A stretch of 64,000 nucleotides of DNA. It comes from Hexactinellida sp. DTS-2022. Its lineage: Eukaryota; Porifera; Hexactinellida. Position 1 is the first letter of the stretch, and each line of letters begins with the position of its first letter. This document shows, in pieces, positions 44,162 through 54,900 of this stretch. The notes under the pieces are model-generated. The model did not search any database and had not been told where the DNA came from. It saw only the letters and a program-made list of their open reading frames with translations. Position numbers and translations under genes: made by a program. The DNA is taken from assembly GCA_028753945.1 (NCBI GenBank), contig JAPNXP010000004.1:5084001-5148000 (forward strand), in the 5' to 3' direction.

Positions 44162-45337
44162 TTAGTAAATGTATACAACACCATCATCACAAACACAAAT
44201 AATATTATTATTATTATCAACAGCTATTCCGTTTGGATTACTCTCACAAACTATTTTGTGTATTAACTGTCCTTCAATTGTAAATATTTGTATTGACTTA
44301 CTGACATAATGGCTAACAATAATATTATCATAAAAATCAAAACACAAATAAATAGCACCAGTTCCATTATCTAATTTCACAAAACTTTTAATGATGTCAC
44401 CTGTTTTTGTGAATATATGTATGTTATTCTTTTCATTAATGTCTGCTACAAAAATGTTGTTATTGTTTATTTTCACATCGCGGGGGTATTTGAGTTTATC
44501 TTTTCCTATTTCTCTAACTAATTTCAATTCTGAATTTAAGACTGCTATTCTATTATTTATACGATCTGCCACTAACACATCTCCATTTGTATCTACTGTT
44601 ATGCCAGTAGGGAAAGCCAGATCTCCTTTAGTACTCCGACAAACAAATGCATTGTTTGTTATTTGGAACTTAAATACAAAATCCAGATTAGCATCACTAA
44701 CAAACACCCATTTGTCACAGAGTGCTATGGAGCAGGGATAACGTAGTCGTCCCTTACCAAATTCCGCTATGAATTTACCAGCTGTTGAGAATATCTGAAT
44801 TCTGCCATTGTTTGTGTCAGCAATGTAAATAATCTCATTTCTGTAAAGAGTTAAACCAGAAGGCAAGTAAAATTCTCCTTTCTTGATTCCTTCTTTTCCG
44901 AATTTCCTGAGAGGATTAATCTTAATTCTGTAAGGTTCTGTTACCTCATAAACAGTTCCAAATCCCCTCAGCTGTTCCAGGAGAGATTCCAATCCCTCAG
45001 TACTGAATCCAGGGAAAGGGACTGGAGTTGGCTTTTCGAATTTATTTTTTTGTTCTTCTAAATTCTTGATTTGATCCTCTTTCAGTTTGACAATTGGATT
45101 TTGCTGGATATTCACCTGGTTGAGTTGTTTTATCATCTTGTCTATTTCTGACACTTGTTTGCTTCTTGTCTCTTCCTTGTTGAGATAGTCCAGCCTCATG
45201 TCATTCAGCTGGACTAGCAACTGGTCTCTCCTCTCAGTCGCTGTTCCGATTATTCTATCAAAGGTAGAACGGATCAGCTGTTCCACTTCAATGAAGGTGT
45301 TAATTGGGAGCTCGCTTTGTGGGAATCTTTCAGCCAT
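44162..45337 (-). CDS. Coiled-coil NHL-repeat protein B
   Basis: Intronless, 391 residues. The start MAERFPQSELPINTFIEVEQ parallels protein A. A coiled coil spans about residues 30-100 (TATERRDQLLVQLNDMRLDY, KQVSEIDKMIKQLNQVN). NHL repeats follow: LTLYRNEIIYIADTNNGRIQ, PTGITVDTNGDVLVADRINN, YPRDVKINNNNIFVADINEK. The first propeller region is preceded by the shared FGTVYEV/GELSVWEV-type segment. Same family as 30513-31751 and 47107-48333. It is transcribed away from NHL gene C, with 1.8 kb between the starts. Confidence 0.87.
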   Translation of the reverse strand: MAERFPQSELPINTFIEVEQLIRSTFDRIIGTATERRDQLLVQLNDMRLDYLNKEETRSKQVSEIDKMIKQLNQVNIQQNPIVKLKEDQIKNLEEQKNKFEKPTPVPFPGFSTEGLESLLEQLRGFGTVYEVTEPYRIKINPLRKFGKEGIKKGEFYLPSGLTLYRNEIIYIADTNNGRIQIFSTAGKFIAEFGKGRLRYPCSIALCDKWVFVSDANLDFVFKFQITNNAFVCRSTKGDLAFPTGITVDTNGDVLVADRINNRIAVLNSELKLVREIGKDKLKYPRDVKINNNNIFVADINEKNNIHIFTKTGDIIKSFVKLDNGTGAIYLCFDFYDNIIVSHYVSKSIQIFTIEGQLIHKIVCESNPNGIAVDNNNNIICVCDDGVVYIY

Positions 45338-47106
45338 TCGATTTGTTGTTTGTTGTTTTGTTTTATGATTAATCTCAGATCCTGTCTGTATTTATACCAG
45401 TTAATATGTGGCATTATCAGAGGTGTCAAGTGGTGAAATAGAAAGTACACTATTCACATTTCCCTGTACTCTACCACAGATAATAATCATAAGGGAAGTG
45501 AGGTATTCTCTCACAGGAATACTCACGTGTTAGCTCAGATGGCTTTCAACATACAACTCAGTTCCTATTATAACTAGCCACATTCCTTATAAGGAACTAG
45601 TTGATATGCTAATTCAGTATCAGTTTTAATTCATAAACTACTGTAAGAACTTAGTATACGTTCTATCCTTTGCAAGCTAGATTTTTTCCCATAATTCTGA
45701 AATTGGGCAAATATGTAGCTGAAATTTTTACCAAAATGAGCAAACTAGACCACATTAAACTGTATTTCTACAAGAATTTATCCATTCCACAACCCCCACA
45801 AGCAGAAATACATGTCTACTACAGTCTCGACGAAATGAAATTTTGATGGTGGCTAACTAAGCCACCATCCACCTGGCTTAATGGCTTAAGAAATATTTTT
45901 GGTGGCTAAACCACCTGATTTGTCGAGCACTGACTCTACTATCCGAACTCACCACAGACTATCAATTATCCTACTAGAAAGGGACTCTTACCATGAGAAA
46001 TTCCGTTTGGAAACCAATCCTCCATAATCCACGAACTAGCAATAATGTCTAGCATCGAACAACTAATCGAGTTATAACCAGTAACAGTAGCCCTTGCCTA
46101 CAAACGCCAGACAAAGGATATGCAGTACACAGCCTTACCCGTACAACAACAACAACAACAACAGCGGTGTACTGACTCGAGAATCCTAGTTAGAACCTGC
46201 GACTGAAAATAGGAACCCCCTTCTTAATTACCCAAAATCCAACCCTTTCTAGCAATACAAATCAACTACACCTAATAAGGATAATCTTATAGGTTGTTCT
46301 AGGTAACTTACTGCAAACTTATAACGAGAGTTTACTGCAGTATATTATACCCCAGATCTGATAAAGTAGTTTATTTTACTACTTATCTAAGCAAAATAAA
46401 ATGTTTTGGAAACCGTTTATATTTATATAACTACTTTTCGAAATTTAATTTAATCTTGATAATTTGTATACATTCTTTATTTATTGTTGTCAACAACAAA
46501 CATTTAGTTTGTCTTATTTTCACAAATTATGAGTATTTAAGACTTATGTTTATACGCTCCTAAGAATTCAGGTACTATTTGTAATCGCTCTGATTTACAG
46601 ATTATTATTGTAACATAAATTGTTAATTACAGTGCAACCAATTATCCGAAATCTTCGATCATCCGAACACCCTTGATACTAGTTACATACCTTGCAATTA
46701 TGTAGTTATATGTATAATTATATTTTATATTTTATAAAAATAAAAATTGTTTTAATTAAATAGTAAGAATTGCAAGAAATTTGATTCTAAGCTAAGAAAG
46801 TAATTTTGTACTTTGCACTGGGTTGTGCCACATTCCATTTGAGCTATCTGGTATCCTAGCAGAGCTCTCTCTCATTAATTTAACTAATTATTTACAAAAT
46901 GAAAGTATTTCCTTTCACTACATTCCTGACTGGATGGAGTCACCATGTGCATCAGAAGAGGCGGCACACAAACAGATGCCACGTTCCACTCAGTTCCACC
47001 ACCTAGCTCTGCTATAAGATACGAGACACATTCTCTATAGCATTCTACTAACAAACTACTTTCCTTTCCAGAACAACTAACTAGCTAACTAGCAAATAAT
47101 AACAAA
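45338..47106. other. Bidirectional spacer between divergent NHL genes
   Basis: Contains the left copy of a direct repeat (46321-46690, listed separately) and a (CAA)n run at about 46144-46161. No convincing coding sequence; the frame at 46823-47017 has no family features. Any shared promoter of the two NHL genes would lie here, but no element can be named. Confidence 0.55.
46316..46690 (+). repeat. Direct repeat, left copy
   Basis: About 370 bp nearly identical to 49546-49913: both begin AACGAGAGTTTACTGCAGTA, pass through TAAAATGTTTTGGAAACCG and end ACACCCTTGATACTAGTT. The two copies flank NHL gene C in the same orientation. Confidence 0.85.
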
Positions 47107-48333
47107 ATGGCCGTTCGATTCCCTGACCCGATACACCCCGTAGACCCTGTCGAGTTGGAAATACACCAATTATTCGACCACATAATTATGTGTGTCCAGC
47201 AGCGACGAGTGGCACTCATAACCACATACCGCGACACACGCGACCAAATAGCTGCTAGGCCCATAGCCCGCGCGCGAAAAGAAGAAGAATTGATCGCACT
47301 GAAAGCACATACCGAACAAAGTCTCCAAATGAACGAACTGAGAGAGACCCAGGAGCGAATCCTAGCGGAACTAGAACAAGCGCTAGCAGAGGTGAGGGTA
47401 CCCCAGCCCGAGACACGCGTGGTGTTCCGAGGCACCTGTGGACACCTGGAGCAGGTGATCGCAGGTGTGGGAGAGGTAGTCGAGGAGGAGGTGCCCGTTG
47501 TACCCCGATATGAACAAATGAGACCGATTATAGCTGTCGGGAAGCAAGGACAAGCTCCTGGAGAGCTCTGGTGTCCTCGTGGTGTCGCTATCGACGAGAA
47601 CACAAATCTAATTTATGTCACAGAAGGGGAATATTCCTGTAGAGTCTCAATCTTCTCAGAGACAGGCGAATTCCTGAATACCTTCAAACATCGAGAAGTG
47701 AGATCGCCATACGGTATAGCGATCCATCGAAACAACCTGTACGTGACGGACACAGAAGTACACGCTGTGTTCCGATTCAAAATAGAGGCTGACATGCGTC
47801 TCGTCGCTAGCCTAGGGAGTAGGGGATCTGGTGTGAGACAGTTCTATAGCCCTAACGGACTCACCGTCTCTACCAACGGAGATGTGTTCGTAGCGGATTC
47901 TAACAACAGCAGAATTCAAGTAGATTACTCCCTACACTTCCAAAGATCCATAACGCACCAAACAATGAAACAACCGTGTGACGTTAAACTGACACCAGAT
48001 GAGGTGTACGTGCTCTGTAATGGCTCTCCCTGCATACTCGTGTTCTCTCACGCAGGAGAGAAGATACGCTCCCTAATCACACGGGGTATAGGAATGCAGA
48101 TAAGGTCAGCTGAATTCTTCTGTTTGGACAGACAACAGAATTTGCTGATCAGTGATTGCAGGAATAGTCAAATTAGAATATTCTCTAAAGAAGGGACACA
48201 TCTCCACACTATAGGAAAACCAGGACAAGAAGTAGGAACGCTTCATAACCCCCAAGGAATAATTCTAACTGAAAATCTAAAATTAATAATTGTGTCTTTT
48301 AATAATGACTACAGACTACAATTATTTTCTTGA
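47107..48333 (+). CDS. Coiled-coil NHL-repeat protein C
   Basis: Intronless, 408 residues from ATG 47107. Coiled coil about residues 25-100 (QRRVALITTYRDTRDQIAAR, EELIALKAHTEQSLQMNELR). NHL repeats from about 140: RGVAIDENTNLIYVTEGEYS, YGIAIHRNNLYVTDTEVHAV, SPNGLTVSTNGDVFVADSNN, LISDCRNSQIRIFSKEG. It shares its build with proteins A and B, but its codons are more GC-rich. Function unknown. Confidence 0.87.
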   Translation: MAVRFPDPIHPVDPVELEIHQLFDHIIMCVQQRRVALITTYRDTRDQIAARPIARARKEEELIALKAHTEQSLQMNELRETQERILAELEQALAEVRVPQPETRVVFRGTCGHLEQVIAGVGEVVEEEVPVVPRYEQMRPIIAVGKQGQAPGELWCPRGVAIDENTNLIYVTEGEYSCRVSIFSETGEFLNTFKHREVRSPYGIAIHRNNLYVTDTEVHAVFRFKIEADMRLVASLGSRGSGVRQFYSPNGLTVSTNGDVFVADSNNSRIQVDYSLHFQRSITHQTMKQPCDVKLTPDEVYVLCNGSPCILVFSHAGEKIRSLITRGIGMQIRSAEFFCLDRQQNLLISDCRNSQIRIFSKEGTHLHTIGKPGQEVGTLHNPQGIILTENLKLIIVSFNNDYRLQLFS

Positions 48334-50513
48334 CAATAATTATTATTATTTTCTTGTAAAATATATATTTTCCACATTTTTCACCTTTAATTATATATCA
48401 AATAAAGATTATATTAAAGTCAAAGTTGTTAAACAATGCTGACACATCACGTCTATATCTATACTATTAAAACACAAACCTCTATATACAGTAGATTCTC
48501 ACTAGGGGTGAGTCGAGTTGCCAAGGGGTGATTAGTTCACCAGAAAATTAGATAAAACCACCAATTTTGTCGATTTCCATTGTATTTGGTATATGTATGC
48601 CTTATAAATATAATACATACATTATACTGATTAAAATGGTAAAATCACCCGATTATCAATTTTTTTTAATAAGACCCCACAAAAAAATTACCTTTCCCCA
48701 AAAATCCTGAGGGTCTTGTGCATATTTTTACCTCACATGGTCTGCAAACTTTAAATAGTGTCCATACGTTATGTATAATGGTATATATATACTAATGAGA
48801 ATACTTTGTTATATCTATTTGCATTCGCCCATCAATTGATTTTTTGAGGGTGAGTCGCCCCGCGGGGTACCCCCCTCTCCGACCTCTCCGGAAGCCTGAC
48901 GCCGAGAGAATCTAAACCACTAGTCCGATTTTTAAACTCACCGTTTTTCGATAGATCTTAAAAGGGACTCGCGATTAAGTGCAGCGTTTTTAACTAATAG
49001 ATAAAAAGTACTTACTAAAGATCCATAAATCTCAAATTTTTGGAGTTTTTTCTATGGTAGGTTCAGGAACCTGAGAAATTTATTATTTACAGATATCAAT
49101 GTTTCGTTATACTACTTAATCGATCAATTGACTGACAAATGAGCCATTTAAACAATAAACACTCATAAATTTTTTTGAAACACTTACACAATATACTCAG
49201 TATGAAATTTCAAATATTTTTTATTAGTGAGATCAGATTTTATTGTAGTTTTGGCGGTTTCTCTGCGGTGCGATTAAACATATAAAATGTCAAATCAATT
49301 GGTTCAGTATTCTATAGTTATGTTTTATTGTATATTTAGCAAGCTCTATATGTTTAGAGATTCACTGAAAGTCTCATTCAAAATTCAAAATACTTTAGGA
49401 AATATGGCACCGGAAAGTACATTATTCTACATATAAATGCATTATTTTAGAAAACTTATTTGAAAAGCAATGACATGTGCAGCCCAAAAAAATCAAAAAT
49501 GTTTTTTAGATATTTTATAGATTTAGAATTATTAAATTCCCAAGCACTTCGTTATAACGAGAGTTTACTGCAGTATATTATTCCCCAGATCTGATAAAGT
49601 AGTTTATTTTACTACTTATCTAAGCAAAATAAAATGTTTTGGAAACCGTTTATATTTTATATAACTACTTTCGAAATTCAATTTAATCTTGATAATTTGT
49701 ATACATTCTTTATTTATTGTTATCAACAACAAAAATTTCGTTTGTCTTATTTTCACATATTGTGTGTATTTACTTATGTTTGTACGCTCCTAAGAATTCA
49801 GGTATTTGCAATCGTTCTGATTTACAGATTATTGTAACATAAATTGCTAATTACAGTGCAACCAATTATCCGAAATCTTCGATTATCCGAACACCCTTGA
49901 TACTAGTTGCATAAATTTTCCTAACTAGAGATTATACGGACATGTTTTACTGTAATATGTTTTCACTGTAATATTGTATAATAAATACTGTAATAATCCT
50001 TGCAATTATGTAGTTATAATCATTTTAATGTAAAGTAAATACTGTAATAATAATTTTAATTATGTAGTTATAATAATTTTACTTATGAATGAAGTTATGA
50101 TCCATTTGAGATCCACTTGTCGATTATTAAAGTCATATAACTACAATGTTTAAGGCAAGTTCATTAAAGGAGTTCACTGTTTTCCTTTAAGTTTAAAGTA
50201 CATTAGAAAGAGGTCACTGATTTCCTTTAAAATTGATTTTCATGTAATACAATATTCTATTCACAAATTCTCTGAAATTATACTTCACAAGGTTTAATAA
50301 ATGTACTTTAGCAATTAATAAATGTTGCAAAATGCATAATCCCTAAATTAGCTGTGATTGTTTAGACTATGAGAGCAATTTACTAAAAAAAGCTTTTTAC
50401 AAATATAGTTGAATTTGATTCGACCAATAATCATAGCTCCACTTTCAAAGAGTATAAATAAGACACAAATATGCTTATAACTAATTCATCCCGTTATTTT
50501 TACTATTTTTGTA
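48334..50513. other. Spacer with right copy of the direct repeat
   Basis: Holds the right direct-repeat copy (49546-49913). The stretch 48480-49540 has no recognisable gene or repeat. Confidence 0.6.
49546..49913 (+). repeat. Direct repeat, right copy
   Basis: Partner of 46316-46690, with small indels. Its first bases (CACTTCGTTATAACGAGAGT, 49544 onward) are an R2 MITE end, so the repeat may have carried or been primed at an R2 terminus. Confidence 0.85.
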
Positions 50514-51113
50514 ATGTGTTCGAAATCACCATACGTTAGTCACGATACTGATGACCAAACTGAATTTTCTAAATTAATTATTGAGATCCGTAAAGAATTT
50601 GAAACACCAAGCGATGTAAATATCGAACGTATAAAAACAATTTTATCCGGATACAAATCGAACCCTAAAGATTGGGAAAAATACACCACTTGGGATCCAC
50701 ATAGGTATACGAGAAATCTTGTTGACGAAGGAAACGGGAAGTATAATATGATGGTTTTATGCTGGGGGGAATCCCAAGTTAGTCCGGTGCATAGCCATCC
50801 GGATTCTAACTGTTTCGTAAAACTATTATCCGGGGTAATGCACGAGACGCGATTCATTTTGCCTTCGAGTGAGAGCAATAAAAAACTCCAAATTATCAAA
50901 GAGGAACAAATAAAAAAAGACGACGTGACGTATATCAATGACTCGATTGGTTTGCATGCAATGGAGAATCCAAGCCATAGTGAAGGGGCCGTTTCTCTCC
51001 ATTTGTACGTGCCTCCGTTTATAGATTGTAGCGTGTACGATATAAGGACTGGTAAGGCTTCCACGTGTAGTATGACATTCACCACAAAAGGAGGGGTGCA
51101 AGTGACTCAATGA
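50514..51113 (+). CDS. CDO1: Cysteine dioxygenase 1-type, intronless copy
   Basis: Single-exon 199-residue protein, the usual size of CDO1 (about 200). Visible: WDPHRYTRNLVDEGNGKYNM, the cupin motif HSHPDSNCFVKLLSGVMHET (two iron-ligand His and the crosslink Cys), IGLHAMENPS (third His) and LHLYVPPF (crosslink Tyr). It has no leader sequence, so it is expected in the cytosol, as in other animals. It is divergent from the copy at 42540-43771 and lacks that copy's intron. The flanking intronless NHL gene lies upstream in the same orientation. Confidence 0.93.
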   Translation: MCSKSPYVSHDTDDQTEFSKLIIEIRKEFETPSDVNIERIKTILSGYKSNPKDWEKYTTWDPHRYTRNLVDEGNGKYNMMVLCWGESQVSPVHSHPDSNCFVKLLSGVMHETRFILPSSESNKKLQIIKEEQIKKDDVTYINDSIGLHAMENPSHSEGAVSLHLYVPPFIDCSVYDIRTGKASTCSMTFTTKGGVQVTQ

Positions 51114-51969
51114 ATACTGAAGAATTACATATTTGTTTATATTGTTGTTGTTTTTGTTTTTTTGTTTTTTGAATATGTACTTATTGTTGAACATTGATGA
51201 ATAAATCTGATTGTTAACTATTCATGTCTGATTCGGGAATGGGACAACTTATTTACAAACATTTTCTCACAATTATAATCAGTTAACATTTAATTCACCA
51301 TGTCCATATGTAGTAATTGATCTTTTTCGGGATTTTAACGAACAAAATACTGTAAATCTCGGTTATAACGTACCTGTTAGTAGTACGTACTAATTTGTTT
51401 AACTAATAAAGTTCATAAAGCAGTATGTATTTCTTAGTACGTAAACTCGGATAATTTCCATTCCCGAGGGGTACCGTTATAACCGATTAATCTTGTGGGC
51501 TATTTATTTATATCCCAATTACCATGACAAGTAATTAGGTAACCTTGGTTTTATTGTATTTATCTGAATGTAAATAGCCCTGTTAGGAAACTAATGAACG
51601 TATTTATATTTCCTTTTGAAATTTCATAGATTTTATTCTAAGACAATTCAGTTTCTGGTACAAATTCTAATTATTTTTAAATATTTTTTAAATAAACCAC
51701 TTGTTGAAATAAATATTAAATTTCTCAAATAATATAAAGTATAAACACAATCAACAATGATTGTACGATTCTATATTTATCAATTGTCTAACATTTAGTG
51801 TGAATAACAAAACTCTTTTGTCTAACTAAGTAAGCTTTTGATCCCTAGTAACTCTTTTGATGTAACAAGCGAATAGTAAACAATGCATATTACTTAGGCA
51901 TAAAGCTAGATACATCTCTGTTTAGACAAAATGCGCTAATATTATTCGTTCAAGAAAAGAGATATTATA
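51114..51969. repeat. Spacer with R8 element
   Basis: R8 copy at about 51345-51495 (CTCGGTTATAACGTACC and its inverse). Otherwise nothing recognisable. Confidence 0.6.
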
Positions 51970-54900
51970 ATGAGCAAGTATAAAGTTTGTTTGGAGCAGT
52001 ATCACGATTTAGCTGCTTCCTTATTACAGACAGGAAGGTAAGTTGTATCAATAGGCCTTGTAGTGGCAGTGTTATTTATTCAGTTTATACGAACACCAGT
52101 TTATTTGGGGAAAAGGGGCGATCCAAATGTTACGATTCAGAAGTTCCCAACCAGGGGTCCGCGGACGTATAAATTGGGATATGTTTGCGTTTAGGAGCGC
52201 GAAAACTTCCGAAAGTCCCACAGAGTAATACATAACTAACCTTTTAGGCGAACAAAATTCATACTCTAGTACTGACCTTAGGAATGATCAATTTGAGTCC
52301 TGTATAATACCCTGTGCAAAATCTCAATATTTGTATTACAGTCAATGGGAGGGGGTCCACAGAATGTCTAATATTTACTATAGGGGGTCCACGGTTGAAA
52401 ACATTTGTGGATCGCTATGTTGAACAGGGTATTATACAGGATTATAATTGAACACTCGTAAACACTCCTAAGGTCATTAGAGAAAGTATTTGTTCGCCTA
52501 AAATGTTAGTTTTGTATTACTCTATAGCTCTGTGGGGACTTTCGGCAGTTTTCCCGTTCCTAAACCAAAAGATATCCCAATTTATACGCCTTTATGCGTA
52601 TGGTGCGCTCCTGGGTAAACCCCTGGTTAGGAACTCTTCCAAGGGAACAACTAATGTGTGACAGACAGAAAATCCTTTTTGTATTATGAATTGAACAAAA
52701 ATGCGTGACATAGGGAGGGGGTATTTTGCCTTATGTAACGTTTGAACGGCCCTAATTGGTATATTCTATTTATGAGGATATTATGTATTATCCTTTCTTA
52801 AAACTTTGTACATTCATTTATCTTTTGGGGATAATTTATAGTTAGAAAACCTTTTACAGTCAACCCGATTATTCGAACACACTTGACTAATAAGTTACAA
52901 TTTTATTCTATAAATTAGTTCAGCGAATTCGGATAATCGAGGTTACACTGTAGTACAGTAGAACCTCGTTAGTAGGAATACCAGGGGACCGTCAAAATGT
53001 GTTCGCCTTATCCGGAATTATAATTTTTACCTGGTTTCATTTGTATTGAAAAGGCTTTGAAGGGGACTGAAATAGTGTTCGTATTGACTGTATTCCTACT
53101 AACGAGGTTCTACTGTATATTCAAAAGTATTATATTTCAGAAACAATTTTAATATACAGTCAACTCCCGTTTCTCCTTCGTTATATCCGGATATTCGTTA
53201 TAAGCGGATAATAATTAATGCATTTAGTGCTCTGGGGGAAAATATCCATTCATTATAACTTATAAGCGATTATTTCGTTATATCCTAATTCGTTATATCA
53301 GAGTTCAATGTATTTCGAAAATATATCTATTTCTAGACCAGGTTTTCTTACATATACATTAGTATTACCCATAGACGGCAGGGCTTTTGGTCTACAGAAT
53401 TTATAGACGATCTAGAAATTTTGGCTTAGTTTGTATGGGCTTTTATAGATCGTCTAGAAATAGACCGTCTACATATAAGGATGCTCTTTCGAATTTGTAT
53501 TGTAAACACTATATTACTTTTATCTAATTTGTCTGTCACTCTTTTCTCATCGTGACGTAACCAACAGGATGTTTGTTTATAGTGGCGAAGGAAGGGAAGA
53601 TGATTTCTTCATGGCTTTGGAGGTACGTAGTTGCACGTTTGTTAAGAAAGTATAAATATAGTTTGTATAGAAATAGTAGCGTAATAGGGCAATTCATCCA
53701 ACTTCCTTTACATAGAGCTGTGAATTTATTTATTGAAGTGTTTGTTTAGATTTATGTTTACGTACTCATTTTAATTTTAACCAATAATAGATTGCAAATG
53801 CAAACGCTATACTGTACTAATTTTGGACAATTTATATTTTTATAGAGGGACAAATTTTTTAGAATCTCTATGTACAGACACAATAATAGGTGTCTCTATA
53901 GAGGAACTGATTCTTGTTAGAATCTCTATGTACAGACACAATAATAGGTGTCTCTATAGAGGAACTGATTCCTGTTAGAATCTCTATATACAGACACAAT
54001 AATAGGTGTCTCTATAGAGGAACTGATTCCTGTTAGAATCTCTATATACAGACACAATAATAGGTGTCTCTATAGAGGAACTGATTCTTGTTAGAATCTC
54101 TATGTACAGACATAATAATAGGTGTCTCTATAGAGGAATTGATTCTTTTTAGAATCTCTATGTACAGACACAATAATAGGTGTCTCTATAGAGGAACTGA
54201 TTCTTGTTAGAATCTCTATGTATAGACACAATAATAGGTGTCTCTATAGAGGAACTGATTCCTGTTAGAATCTCTATGTACAGACACAATAATAGGTGTC
54301 TCTATAGAGGAACTGATTCTTGTTAGAATGTATATTAATTTGTATTATATGATAGCGTGGAGATGTTGAAGGAATTAAATGCATTCTAAACTCTATACAG
54401 CCTCTTGATATCAAGGTAACCCTATTTGTATATACCGATTATTAATTGTACTTACGTATTATATTAGCTATCAAATTTACTAAAATTATCTAGTATTTGC
54501 TAGCATAATTAGTGGAATCCATTATATACTTAACTTGATCCTAATGGCATTTAATTTGGTTAACCAATTTACATTAACACTGTAATTAACTGTTATTAAT
54601 TTTTATTAATTTGCAGTTTATTAACAGTGTTATTTATTTATTAACACTTTTATTATACTGTTATTAATTAATTATCAAACACTGTCATTAGCACAGTAAT
54701 TAACACAGTTATTGATAGTTATAAACAATGGTTATTATTATTGAGTTTACTTATACAAGCCTACAGCGATCATCGGTATCACCGATCATCGGCGTTTGTA
54801 TTAAAAAACCTGGCTAGTTTCTACCGATTGTTTTTGTATGTAACTACATATGTACTATGTTTATAAAAAACACCATCGGTAGAAACTAGCCAGGTTTTTT

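Noticed and set aside
46823-47017. 64-codon plus-strand frame upstream of NHL gene C
   Set aside because: No domain, no splice link; probably upstream non-coding DNA.
53858-54325. CRISPR-like array
   Set aside because: Units are uniform with no unique spacers, in a eukaryotic intron; a plain tandem repeat.
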